DNA from: Cruorifilaria tuberocauda | Taxonomy: Eukaryota > Nematoda > Chromadorea > Rhabditida > Onchocercidae | Direction of reading: 5' to 3' | Length of the DNA stretch: 64,000 nt | Assembly: GCA_013365365.1 (NCBI GenBank) | Contig: JABVXU010000074.1 | Span: forward strand, 62,001 to 126,000 | In this document: positions 28,183 to 40,996 of the stretch, piece by piece | Layout: every line of letters begins with the position of its first letter | Numbering within the stretch: position 1 is the first letter of the stretch | Translations under genes and position numbers: made by a program | Notes under the pieces: generated by a model | Databases searched by the model: none | Told to the model about the DNA's origin: nothing | Seen by the model: only the letters and a program-made list of their open reading frames with translations

Positions 28183-28380
28183 ATGGCTGATAGGAAGAAG
28201 AAAGTTGACCTAAGCATACCTCAGGTAAATGCTAAGGTCGGAGCAGTGCTGCAAAGGGTTAAAAATCATTTGCCATCGGCGGGAATGAAAACTTTCAAAT
28301 CGAACCGAATTCCTTCTGAATCATCGTTTACAGATTCAAGTATGATAATTACAAGGAGTTTGGCAAAAAAAATTAACTGA
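28183..28380 (+). CDS. Possible small basic protein, 65 aa, unrecognised
   Basis: An intronless frame starting MADRKKKVDLSIPQ and ending SLAKKIN. It has higher GC than its surroundings, a lysine-rich start and a TATA-like box upstream. It contains an internal potential donor (CTCAG|GTAAAT at about 28225), so the real gene could be spliced, or this could be the first exon of something else or a decayed retrocopy. No signal peptide, membrane segment or known motif is visible. I assign no function. Confidence 0.3.
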   Translation: MADRKKKVDLSIPQVNAKVGAVLQRVKNHLPSAGMKTFKSNRIPSESSFTDSSMIITRSLAKKIN

Positions 28381-28818
28381 CCATTAGCTATATCTTTGCA
28401 GAATTTCATTTTCCGATTTAAAATATCAGAAGCGCTTACTCTTTATTCTTTTACGATCGAAAGAGTATTTTCTTCAAATTGTAGAAGCTTCAATCGGAAG
28501 ATTGCATCAAAAACAATTTAAGAGATCTATATCATTTTGATACGATAGAAATTGTGTACATTTTAGTAATTTGTCTATTAGTGCTGCAGCTTCACCTATT
28601 CTTGCATTACCATAAGAAACACTATAGAACAGAATTTAAAAAACACCGTAAGATTATGATATACTTTGCGAATACAGTATTCTGTAAGGAACTTATGATT
28701 TTATATTAGTATGGTACATTTATCTCTTAACGTTAATCCAATCTTACTTTCAACATCTCATTTATTAAATTATCAAACAGCCATTCGTATTGAAATGATA
28801 TAAGGATTGTTTATAGCA

Positions 28819-31800
28819 ATGTATTCTTCTGATGCAGCAAATCTGAAGCATAGAATGATAAAACATGGGAATCAGTTGATAAAGGAAGATAGAACACAGT
28901 CACAGAAATCACAAGGGAAAACTTCTCGAGAGAGAGAATTGTCAACAGCGTATGAAATTTCTTACTTTACTTTATTCCTAAGGTAATATGAGCACTTCCT
29001 AATCGATTGCCAATGTTTTCGCGCAAGCAAAGAAGATTTCAGAATTTTAAATCGTCAGAAAAATAAGAAATATTTCTTTTTTTATCTTTCAAATTTTAAA
29101 ATAATTTCACTTCAAACTTTGAGCTCGAATGTCATTCATTCTCATTCAATGATCATAATTATGGTTCTTGATTATTCGTAAATTCAGCATTCAAGGATCG
29201 GAAATGCAATTAACTTTGAAAACGGAGCGTAAGCCTGCAATAAATCAGGAGCAATTTGATAAAAAACATGGCTATCGACGGGTAAAAAACCAAAAAGATT
29301 TTGAATATCTTTAGTATGTTATCATCACTAACTGATGAATGACGATGATAACAATATTGTTAAAGTTAAAATAAGTTGAATGAATAAAGCGTATTAGATG
29401 AGTATAAAGTATCTGATAAAATATCAAAAATGATACATTCTCAAGCTATCGAGTGTCAAAATTTAAAAATTCAACACAGACAGCTACTTTTGTTTTCTTC
29501 TCCAATGAAGTTAAAGTTTGAGTTTTCAGACCAATTTATCATTAGCAAGAAAAATAATTTATCAGCTAAAAATTATGAGAACATGGAGAAGAGTAGAATG
29601 GATGAATTTTCTAAAGGTAATGAATCACGTTTAATTTACACGTAATCCAATGTTAACGTCAGCTTACTATCATCACAAATGTATTGGAAGGAATGGATTT
29701 ACTTATGAAATAAATGAAATTCAGAGTCGATTACCAATTATTGCTTGGCTTCCAACATACAATTGGCAAGAAGATTTATTGAGAGATGTTATCAATGGCA
29801 TTATGATATCAATAATTTACATTCCACAAGGTTATTCTCATCCATTTCAGTTCAATCCTTTTTGACCTGACTCTTACAGATAAGAGTTACACGAAGTAAA
29901 GTCAGTGATTACTATTTTACAGGCCTTGCATACGGTCTAATGGTTGGCATACCACCAATTTATGGTATTTATACGGGTATCGTCGGACCGTTGATTTATG
30001 TTTTTCTTGGAACATCACGACATGCATCAACCGGTTTTGAGCTGATCCATTCTGATAACTTATCTTTTTAATAAGAATAATTTTTATTCATGAATGATAA
30101 AACTGAAGAAATCATTATGCTTTTCATCAATTTCTAATTTCTACTCATAGATTCAGTCATCAATCAAAAGCACCTATTCAAAATTTCCATTTTAAATATT
30201 TTTTAGGCGCTTTTGCAATCATTTCCATGATGGTTGGATCAGTAATTGAGCAATCAATAACCGATCATAAACCAGGGCACAATGAAACGGATCGGCTTTG
30301 TTGCACTAAAATAACTCAAAAACCGGATGCAGAAAAAGCTATTCAATTAGCATCATTAATTGCATTTTTTGTTGGTGTAATACAGGTACAATAGTTTATT
30401 TCCAATAGATTTATTTTCAAATGTACTAATTTGAAATTTTCGATTACTCTCTTATTCTCTAATCCAAATTTACAGTTTCTTTTAAGGTTATCTTAGGACT
30501 TTTAAATGCTGGTTTGTTAGCTGTTTGGCTATCTGATCAACTCGTGGAAGGCTTAACATCTGGTGCAGCGGTTCACGTCCTCGCCAGTCAACTTCGAACA
30601 ATGACTGGCGTCAAAAATGTACCGAACACATCCGAAATGTTCGGAATTGTTCGGGTAAGTATTTGAAATTTCACAAATATTCACTGTGATATTTCAAATT
30701 CTAAAATTATATTGCTAAATTAGTAATTTATGTTTAAATTATATTTAAGTATAATTAGAAAAACAAGTTACAAAATTAAATATTCTTTATCCAATCGAAA
30801 CATGATTTGCATGTTTATTTACGTTCCATCAATTAAACGTCGATCGATCCCGTTCCGTTCTCTCGAGAATACTATAAATCGATATCAATCTGCAGTAACA
30901 TAACAAATCTAATAGGAAAATGTAAATCGGTGAAATCTCTCGAATTAGGTAGACAGGTAGATATTCTCTGGTGGATAGTGTGACTCTCTCTCCGATGAGA
31001 ATCTTTTGAGTAATGACAAATTCGCTCTTCGTCAAACACTAGACAAAAGATAAAGTTAATGATTATCATGCAAACGTAAAACAGATAAATTAATTAGTTA
31101 TTATATAGAGATAAAAAGAGAAAGTTAATGGTGACAAACATACAAAAGATAAAATCACTGATAATCAGACACGAGATATAATGATTAAGCAACGATCACG
31201 TAGTCCTTTAAAGAGGAAATCACTGATAAAAGAAGAATTATTTGATACAAACATAAAATCTATGAGTACAATGATATTTTGATTACATAAATATTTTGAA
31301 AGTTAACACAAATGCCCATATCAGTTTCTTCTGATAACATTTCACGTGTTAACGCATACCTTAAACATTGTGATTACGGCGGAAAGGTCAATAGTTGAAT
31401 AACAGTTACTTACATATTTATGCATTGTTAATCTCTTCTTCAGTTTACTATTTGTTTTCTTCGAAATATTCGTACACTTCAATTGCATACATTCCTTTGT
31501 ACTATTATTTGTATTCTTTGCTTACTCATATCGAAGTTTATCATTGATCCAGTTGTTAAACCATGGACAAAGACTAAATTTCCAATGGAATTCATTCTGG
31601 TAAACTATTATTGCTTCATTACCGAGATGTTAATGATTAATTAATTAATTAATTATTCAAATCAATTATTCGTAAATTGAGATTTGGATGGAACAAAATG
31701 ATAAGAGTTCTTTTCAAGCATACACATTAATTCTTATTAGACCTCTTGTCTTATTTAAGAAATATCGTGATTATTTCATTTAAAATTGTTAACATTTTAT

Positions 31801-34800
31801 ATAAATGTTAAGACTGCGACTTAAATTTCTTTCGCAGACGCTATAAGATGAAATTTCGATTTAAATTATTGTTTCAAAGTTATATTTTAAGAATCCCATA
31901 ATGGATTATTAAGATTAAAAGAATTTAAAATTGATCGCTTCATATTTAGCAAGGATTTCAAATTCTTCTTTTAAGCCATGAGAGAATGAAAAAATTCAGT
32001 AAGTTAAAACTTACTAGAACTTAGACTTACTAAATTCCTAATCGTAAATTAGCTATTGTTCTGTGCAGGTGATATTTTCCATTTCTTTATGCTATTTTGC
32101 AACCGGAACACCGCTAGATTTACATTTACACATTGTTGGTGATGTTGATGCCGGAATGCGTGCACCATTTTTTCCGGATTTCGACAAAACCGGACAAATT
32201 ATCTTTTCTGCTTTTTCAATTGCTATTGTATCTTTTGTTATACATATAGCATTGGCAAAACTAATTGCTAAAGAGTATAAGTATCAAATTAACGTTAATC
32301 AGGTATTTGCCCTTTCTTAAATCAATTAAACTGAAACTATCCCTTGAATCCATTCTACTTTAATCAGTAATTATCACTCCTACTAACAATTTCTTTCCAT
32401 GATAAACATTCTTGTATCACTTCATATTCAATTTATTCAATTTCAATTTTTTTTTTGACAATTTATTAAAGGAATGGCTGGCATTGGGTACAATGCATAT
32501 TGTTGCATCATTTTTTGGTTGTTTTGCCGGTGGTTCATCATTAAGTCGAACAATAACAAGCGCTAAATTAGGAACAAAATCACAAGCAAGTGATAAAAGT
32601 TCAATAATAATTTTAAAAAGAATGGAAATTATCAAGAATCGATAATTTCAGATCATGAAAATTATAGAATGCATAAAACATTAACTGATTGAGATGTTTC
32701 ATAAAGTTTTTTTTGCGGTTTATCTAAGCATCTTCAATTGTCAACTTCCAATATATTCACATGACATTTGAATTTTACTCCAACTTATCTACGATAAACT
32801 TGAACTTTATATCTCGCTTCTTACGGTGATTTTATCGTAACATTATGCCTCGTTTCTTACTGTGCTTTTGTTATAACATTATAAAACTTTAAGTTAGTTA
32901 AACGAATAAATTTTTGAATAAAAATTTAACTTTTCAGAGCTATCTCTTATAACTGATGTTACTTTTGAATTTAATTCCTGATTGTTTTTAGCTAACAACA
33001 TTGGTAGTAGTAATAATATTACTGATTATTGCATTCGGTGCTGCACCTTTGTTCAAATATTTGCCTAAGGTATAATATACTGATATCATTTATATATCAA
33101 AAATAAAAAAAATACACATAAATATAAAAGTAACAAGTAAAATAATCGATGAAATAAAACATAATTCATATTTTATTTCAAATTCCAATATATAGTATTA
33201 ATAATTTTAAAAACATACGAAAAATCAGAATTTAAATATAAATCAAAATTAAACGAGTAAATAAGTAAATATTTAGACGATATTATCATGTATTATTGTG
33301 GTTGCTATGAAAGAATTGTATCTAAAAGTATGCTTATCACGAGTACTTTTTCAAGAATCAATTGTTGACTTTGTTAGTTTTATATGCTATATCAGTCTAA
33401 CTGGAATTTCGTTTTACTCTCGAATTTCATTTTTTAAAGATTTAACCGAAGTCTTATTTTATTACTTACCTCAATTCATTTCATATAATTCTTTTATTAT
33501 GATATTCGGCATTTAAGCTAAAACGATTTATACAATTTGCACAACAAAAATTCGAAAAATAGTAAAAGTTTGCTAAATAAAAAATACGTAATTAAATTAA
33601 AAATTAAAATTGAAATTAGAAAGCAAAGAAATTAAATTGTTACTTATTATTTTCTCTTTTTCAGTTTATATTTTTGGTGACATTTACAGCGGTTGTTCTA
33701 ATAAATGTTAATGTCGGACTTGCAATTGGCGTTGTTTTCGCTCTCCTCACCGTCGTTTTACGTTCACAATGGTACGTACGTCAGCCAGTATTGATAAGAT
33801 TTTAATTTACGCCAAATTTAATTTCATAGATTCAGCATGAGTTTTTATATTTGCAAAAAAAATTGATAAGTTATATCATCCTTCAATCACATTAACTTTC
33901 ATTCTCGGAAAAACAAGAGTAAGCGGGAAGATATGCTATTTTGAACTTGTATTGCTTCCTTCATTATCAACGAGACTAAATTAAGATCTTGATATTGGAA
34001 TTTTTGAAAAATTATTCCTCAGCTTTTTATGCTGGAAGAAGTTTTGAAGTTTTTCTTGTTTTATTTTATATCATGATAGCTGAAATTTCTTTTAAATAAC
34101 TTTTAAAAATAAAAATATTAAAACATGCAGTAAATGCTTAAGGGCAGAAAGCACGTGTATGGGACGTATCCCGGGGACATCAGACTTCAAAGGTATCGGT
34201 CATTATCGTGCAGCTATGGAAATTTCGGGCATTAAAGTATTTCGATTCGATGCACCGTTATATTTTGCAAATGCTGAATTATTCTTATCAAGCATGCACA
34301 GGTTTAATTCATACTGCATATTTAAACAATAGAAAGTTTTATTTTTCGGCTGAAATGAACTTATGCAGATTTTCAGTTTTATGAAAAATTAAATTTCAAT
34401 GATATATACTAAATTATATTTGATTATCTGTTTACTTCTTTATTTATTTTACCCAATTTATATCATATTCATATTCATCAGGTAAAATGCAAAGAGTTAA
34501 AATTTTAACTATTTCAGTTTTCGGTAAAATTTTTACTCAATTTGTTAATTTACTTTATTTTAGCGCAACAGGTCTCGATCCATTAAACATTGTGGCAAAG
34601 CTAAAACAAACAGTTAATGAAAAGAAAAAAGCGCCAGATGATGTTACTAATAAAAAAGATGAAATTGCAAATCATAACGAAGAAATTCGTAAGTTTATCA
34701 GGAAATACTTCATCAATTATTATCTTAATAACATCAATTAACCTTTAACCTTGCAGCTTACTCATTTCCTTGACCTCTTCACTGATTTCATTTTGTCATT

Positions 34801-35618
34801 TCTACTTGTTTTATCTTTCATATTTTTCAAATGTAAAAATTCCCGCATATTAATCTTTCGGGATAAATAAACGAACTATCCTTAATATTCCATTTTCCAA
34901 GTTTGCTCCTTTACCTTTCAAAGAATAAAATTTATGGAAGGAATTCATTTGAGAGTTGACAGTACGACAACACTGTATCCATCCGTCGAAACGAACTGTT
35001 GAGAAAGCAGAGGAAGCAGAAGATTTGATCCAGTTGACACATATCATCGTCGACTGTTCATCATTTCCGTACATCGACCTGATGGGTGTTGACGCATTAG
35101 CACGAGCACATGCCGAATATAAAGCTATCAATATTACAGTATTTTTTGCTTGCTGTAAAGGTTACTATCCATTCTTTTCTACCATAAAATACAGTTTTCA
35201 AAATGATTGAAAGCTCGCAATCTTTTTAATATTAACCATAGATGTAAATTATATCAATCATCCTTATGTTAATCAATATTAGTATGAAATTAATTGTCTC
35301 TTAAACGTTAAGAAACTATAATGAAACGGTTGATAAAACATTAGAAAATAAATGACTTATTGTCCAAGAAAAAAAAAATTTATGAAAGAAATAAGAAATA
35401 TATTTTAAGTAGCAGTACGACAAATGTTCGAGAATTCGCATTTCTATGAGCATGTGCCGAAAAGTTACATGTTTGTATCATTGCAAGATGCTGTTGCTCA
35501 AGCGCAATATGAACAACAGCAAGATATTCGATTTGGCAATAGTATCGAACATATTCCAAGCAAAATTATGGTTTCTTTGATTAATTACTTATACTTCATA
35601 CTTAATGTTTCCAATTGA
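28819..35618 (+). CDS. SLC26/SulP-family anion transporter with STAS domain
   Basis: Membrane exchanger of the sulfate/chloride/bicarbonate family (C. elegans sulp genes). Exons: 28819-28982, 29188-29281, 29725-29830, 29923-30033, 30207-30385, 30487-30654, 31444-31599, 32069-32302, 32472-32585, 32992-33069, 33277-33327, 33665-33771, 34143-34301, 34564-34688, 34963-35160 (or from 34954), 35410-35618, giving about 750 aa in one frame. The N-terminal motif is INQEQFDKKHGYRR. The sulfate-transporter signature spans LPTYNWQEDLLRDVINGI, IPQG|LAYGLMVGIPPIYGIYTG and SRHASTG. Later membrane segments include LINVNVGLAIGVVFALLTV. The STAS domain carries IIVDCSSFPYIDLMGVDALA, including the conserved nucleotide-loop aspartates, after a charged linker. 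About 25 residues usual between YRR and the first helix are missing, so a small exon may lie in 29282-29724. The intron at 32586 starts with GC. The last codons after 35575 could instead be a further intron. Confidence 0.9.
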
Positions 35619-35940
35619 AATAGAAAACGAAAGTTAAATTTCAAATGTTTATTGTTTATCAAAGAATATTTTATTTCATTTAACATTGCAATGGATACTT
35701 TAAAATATCGTCTTTTAAATTGCTAATTCAGATTAAAAAAAAAAACTTTAGTTATGAAATAGAAAGATGAGTGATATCATAAAAGTTCTTGAATCGAATG
35801 ATTGATTAGTGATAATCTTAGTGAGAAGATTAGTGACTTATCTGTTACATGGCAACTATAAATTCACTTTAAAAGTTTGATTGAAGAATCTATCATTATA
35901 CTGTAGTACTTCACAACAAATATTCCCTCAAAAGGATGCT

Positions 35941-35945
<5 letters not shown>

Positions 35946-35981
<36 letters not shown>

Positions 35982-35985
35982 ACTT
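35946..35985. repeat. (GA)n microsatellite, about 40 bp
   Basis: A near-perfect GA run 330 bp after the SLC26 stop. It is the longest of the three GA tracts in the window. Confidence 0.9.
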
Positions 35986-36851
35986 TTTATCAATCTATAA
36001 AGTATGAATGAATAATTTAAGATACCATCAATCAATTTGGATGTCACGCAACAAAGCTCAACAATAATTGGTAAATCAAATGAGATCGCTGAGAGAAAAG
36101 ATTGAAAAGGATATAGCACCAACAAAAATTGCAGCAACAATAACGACAAGCCATAAATACCAAGAACAATAAAAAATAACAGTAAAACAGTAATAAAAGA
36201 AGTTGAAACTTTGTTATGTATCATATGAAATTGTCAAAATTTAGAAAAGAGAATTAAAAGAGACTACCTGTGTTACAGTAATTTTTGCAAATTATTTAAA
36301 GCAAAAACAAAAATAAACAGTAAGGAAGAAAAAAATGTCAAGAAACTTTTTTTTTTTCAATATTTACAAACGATTAAAAATACTGGTACTTTTGAATCAA
36401 TTCTCCTAAGTAAAAAAATCAATAAATTCTCGTTTATTAACCATAATAGTAAAGAATGCTGATCGCTTGATGTATGATTTTGCATTGGAATTACAATAGG
36501 ATATATTTGCTCCAATGATTTTATGAGGTAAGTAGGGTGAAAGCGAATTAGAGTTAGAATGACGGTTTTTATTGGATCATATTAAGTGAGAATGATAATT
36601 CTGATGTAATTTATCGTTTAAATTTAAATAACTTTAAACAAAAAGCATATCCAAATTTCAACTTAATGATAACAATGTTACAATTCTGACTTTTTTTTTG
36701 CAATATTGTAAAAAAACTATTATTATCCCTTACCGAAAAGACCGAAATTATTATATTATCATGGTATAATAATCAGAGATTATCATAGTGTCAAATGGTA
36801 TTACGAGTAGAAATTGTTATCTCACAGAGGAAAATATCAAACACCTTTTCA

Positions 36852-36949
36852 ATAATTCATGATATCTCACCACTACAATTTGTCGATGTGATATAAAACT
36901 TCTCTATAATTCATAGTATCTCACTGCAATTTATCGATATCATATGAAA
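36852..36949. repeat. Imperfect direct duplication of about 50 bp
   Basis: Unit one (36852-36905) and unit two (36906-36949) share ATAATTCAT, ATCTCAC, CAATTT and TCGAT blocks in the same order, with indels. Intergenic, no gene. Confidence 0.7.
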
Positions 36950-37310
36950 TACCTGTTTAGAGTATAGATTGTGCTATAATTACTCAGTATGAGTGGATAA
37001 TTTGATATTTTGAAATGAAATGAAATCCATGTAATTACGTGTAAGTACGTGCCGGTGAATAGTAAATTGGTAGTATAACATTTGATTGAAATAATCTTCA
37101 TCGCTAAAATTTCCACTATTCCTATTCATATAAACGTTAATCATAGTTGTTACTGACAACAACGGTAGACACTATTATTTTAAACTATTTTTTTTAAGCC
37201 ACTGTTAACAATAGATCATTTTTATCGTTATCATCATCATTATTATTATCAATATTAATTTTACCCATAATAATTTGTGATTATTATTATCATTATTTTC
37301 ATTACTGTAA

Positions 37311-37336
37311 TTCTTATTATTATTATTATTATTATT
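37311..37336. repeat. (ATT)n microsatellite
   Basis: About eight ATT units upstream of the secreted-protein gene, near a wider TCATTATC-rich region. Confidence 0.85.
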
Positions 37337-37691
37337 GCTATTGGTTAAATCGATTAATCACTATTATTACTGCTATCGTTCATATTGACCACTCTCAATT
37401 AATTTGTTGGTTGTTGAAACAACATTTAGACAAGCAATTTCTCTGCTAACCTTGCTAAACTTGCAAATATTATTTATTCAAGGTATTATTACTGGTATCA
37501 TTATTACTAATCATTATTCATTAAAGAACTTATTTTATTAATTTATTTTTATTTCTAAACTGCCAATCAAAAAAAAAGAACTGAACAAATTGAAGAGCCA
37601 AGAAAGCCAGATCATTTCGTTTTCAACAATTTCATTTCATCTCATACGTTTTGTTATTCAAGTAATTTCACAATAGACATAAATATTTCTG

Positions 37692-37790
37692 ATGTTGTTA
37701 TCATTATCACCATTATCATTCTCATCGTCATCATCATTATCGTTATCATTCGTACCACTAATATCATCATTATCATTGCAATTTATCATT
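37692..37790. repeat. TCATTATC-rich low-complexity tract overlapping a start codon
   Basis: Irregular TCA/TTA/TCG units, continuous with similar DNA upstream from about 37220. They overlap the first 30 or so codons of the secreted-protein model and code for a Ser/Leu-rich leader, which casts doubt on that start. Confidence 0.75.
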
Positions 37791-40700
37791 ACTACTACTA
37801 TTTGGCTTCTTTTGCCATTTTTCCCACATCAATTTGTATTACTCGTGAATGGTCAGCGTGTTCATTGTGATATTTTGAATCCGAAATGCCAAGAGCGCCA
37901 TCGACAAATGGCGCATACAACGATTCCAAAGAGTAAAGCTTCCCAATGTATACAAAAAGACATTTGGCTTATTCCAGGCAAAGCTGATGCTAGCTGCTGT
38001 AAGTTTATTTTTTAGATCGTTCGTTAATTCTAGTGAAGTTTAAAAATTTTTTCTTTAGTTTTTATTTTGTTATAAAAATACGTTTAGCTCGACCAGGAGC
38101 GAAGAAGATACTGCAGGTGGATCCACGACAAGTTATCATTAACCCAAAAGTAATCAAACTACCTGGTTGCTTCAATGTTGAAATTAAAAATATTCGGGTA
38201 TTGGATAATCGTGATGCAATTGGGAATAATTTCCTTGCAAAAATTGAATATCAATGGTGGAATGTAAAGGATTTCGCAAATTTAAAATGTCAAAATTCTA
38301 GCAGCAATGGATGCGGTGGTTATGGAAATAATTGGTAATTTGTAGTATTTCTTTTTTAATGTAACAAACATCGGGTTTTAGAAATTTCCCGATCATTCTA
38401 AGTGGTAAACAATTTTTCAATCATCATTTTCAATCTAAGAAATAACATCTTAATCTTAATTATGAAAATGAATTAATGATAATGACGAAATGATAATAAC
38501 AATTGCTGTAACCAAATAAAATTCAATAGTTCAGCAGCGTTTTTGTCGCATTTGAAGATTTTCTCGACCAATAATATTTTTTAAGCATGAAAAAATCAAT
38601 CAATGTTCAAGATTTAAAAAAAATGAGAAGATCATCGATCATCTCTCGGACTGAGAGATGATCGAGAAGATTTTATGCGGAAGACTTTAACCCATTAAGT
38701 GATAAACTAAGTGATATCATATTAATCCATTAAGTGATATCATATTGATATGATTTTTTAGTTTATGTATTTTTTGCAATTTCGTTTTTTATTGATTAAA
38801 TAAAGAAGGAAATTTTTATTTACATGTATGATCCATATTATGATAATATCTGATTTTTAAATTCAATGAAAGACTAATTGATTATAGAATAAATTCACGG
38901 CTAAATTCAAAATGCTTTAACGTTTGAAGAAAATGAACATAAAATGTCTAACTCAAAACTTCTAAATTGTCCTTAATTAAATTAATCTAATACTATTGGT
39001 GGAAATGCATGTATAAATAAATATAGGTGTTTGAAATAATACTAAAATAATAATCAAAAGATTAATATCAATAATCTGTTATTTATCATCTAGCAGAATG
39101 CAACGAATAAATGCAATATTCATTTGTTTAGTTATTATTGCGATATATGCGAAAGTTTGCAACATTTACAAGAAAACGGGAAGTCAGCATTGACGGATCA
39201 GTTGAAAGGAATCAGTTGTCCAAAATCTCCGGGATTCTATACTTTCAGGTAAACAAACATCAATGCAGAGTTATTGCAATTTATTTTGTCTGTTAATAGT
39301 CGTAATGTTTAAGTTGTGTTTCGGTGAGTTGATAATACATTCTATCTACCTTCATCTCTAAAACCCAAACTAGAGATTTTAAAATTATGAATTTGATTAA
39401 TTAACACTTTAGTTACTATATTTTAGAAATAGGCTAATTATTCTAAAAATCCGGTAAAATAAATAATTTAATTTTTAAAATCACAATTTAGGAGAGAATT
39501 TTGTTTCAATGATTGGTCTGCTTTTGATAGTAACGGTGACTGTCAATTTGATTTCTTCCAAGGTGACAAATTTTCCGACTACCGATCAGCTTTTTCTTCC
39601 TTGCAACAAATTGGACATGTGAATTTTCTGTCACTTTTCAACTTTTTTTAATTAGAAATAAATTAACAGTTCCTTTTTCTCTCAAACTTTTAATCTATGT
39701 TCATTTAATCAAAAAAATTTTTTCTGATGATCAAATCAATGATAACTTGTGGGCTGATTAAGGTTTTTTAAACAAGCCATAGCTTTTTTATCAATTATAA
39801 TCAGTGTAAAAAGCCATACACATGAATATACTGTTATCAGAAAATGCCAAAACCTTTTTAATTCAAATCAATCCATATCGAATAATATCTTAGTCGCTGC
39901 TTTTAATAAACAATGCTTAATTATTATACTGTTTCATGCATTCCAAAAATAAGTGCTTTGTTAATCTAAATTCCATTTCAATGTAAAAATTGCTAATTTC
40001 AATTAGAAAGAAACTTTCCAGACAAATCTTCTTCACTATAGCAATTTTCCTTTTCTACATAGGGTACCGTGGTAGCAAAACTACGTCTGGCAGCAAATGC
40101 AACAGGTGAAATTGCTGAGAGAAAACGAATCAAGGAGGAGCTAATTGAAGAAACCATACGAAAGGAGTTAGAAGAAAGAAGGAGAACTTGGAATGTTGGT
40201 GACGAAGAATTCGGAAAGTTTCAGCTGTGGTATGTCAACCACCGCAAGGATGTATGGCACAAGTAAGAGACATATTGTATTAACAATAGAAAGATCGTGA
40301 TGCAAAAATTAACTTGAAAAAAATGAAATAGTAAGCGAGTGGTAGCTTATAAGAAAATCAAGGTTTTCATATCATATTCTCTAAACATATCGTACACGAA
40401 CATTGCTTTTTTAATGTACTTATCGAAACAAACAGAAATGCCACTTACAATCATATTCGCACATCTAATTACATCAACTACTGGAATGGAATGGATTAAT
40501 TGCCTTCCAGTAATTTCGAAAAACCTTGATTTCTACTGCGGACTTATTAATGATTACTACAACATGACAAATAAAGCGAAATATGAAGTAGTCTATCTAA
40601 AACAATTACTTTGATGCATTCTCTAGGATAATTCGAAACTTATCGTTACAAGAATAACACTCGTTAACCTATTTCAATTAATTGATTAAAAAATCAAACT

Positions 40701-40996
40701 TTACAGATTTTTGTTTTCCATAGAAACTTCATGATTTCTTGCGCTCACGCTCATTTGTAAATATTATCCTTAATTGCAAGACTTTATATTAATTGCTCAT
40801 ATCAAAAATTGTATTCTATAAAATATAAGATGCTTTCAGATTTTGATTCTACATTTCAATTTTTTTTTATTTCAGAGAAGAGTATTTACCATGGCTATTA
40901 TATGAAAACGAAATTTCATGCATACGACTTACTTTCGACGTTTGTGAACGAATTCCGAAACGTAGCCTATTTACTGGTCAATTAACATGTGTTTAG
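37692..40996 (+). CDS. Unrecognised secreted cysteine-rich protein, about 372 aa
   Basis: Six exons join in one frame: 37692-37998, 38088-38334, 39132-39248, 39492-39618, 40063-40262, 40876-40996, stop TAG. I do not recognise a named family; presumably a nematode extracellular protein. The first ATG (37692) opens into a serine/leucine-rich stretch encoded by a simple repeat, then a hydrophobic run (IWLLLPFFPHQFVLLVNG) that would serve as signal peptide. The true start could be elsewhere. Cysteine-rich segments follow: VHCDILNPKCQERH; WWNVKDFANLKCQ; a C-x2-C-x2-C cluster across the 38334/39132 junction (NCYYCDICESL); and CFNDWSAFDSNGDCQFDFF, which resembles an acidic loop. A long charged helix (about residues 250-290: ERKRIKEELIEETIRKELEERRR) precedes a C-terminal domain with VCERIPKR and a final Cys-Val. 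The even, paired cysteines suggest disulfides outside the cell. Confidence 0.75.
38635..38665. repeat. Perfect 13-bp hairpin in intron
   Basis: Arms 38635-38647 and 38653-38665 pair perfectly around a 5-nt loop, inside the secreted-protein intron 38335-39131. Just downstream, AGTGATATCATATT occurs twice. Confidence 0.85.

Larger units (their letters stand above)
27130..28818. other. Intergenic interval, GAS1-like to SLC26 gene
   Basis: About 1.7 kb that should hold the GAS1-like 3' UTR and the SLC26 promoter. Apart from the small open frame at 28183-28380 nothing gene-like is seen. The SLC26 ATG at 28819 follows an acceptor-like TTTATAG, possibly a spliced-leader addition site. Confidence 0.6.
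35619..37691. other. Intergenic interval, SLC26 to secreted-protein gene
   Basis: AT-rich and rich in simple repeats (a GA tract, an imperfect 50-bp duplication and an ATT microsatellite, listed separately). No exon-like segment was found. It should contain the promoter of the downstream gene. Confidence 0.6.

Noticed and set aside
40339..40614. 91-codon open frame in the secreted-protein intron
   Set aside because: The intron 40263-40875 closes in phase without it, and it has no motif.
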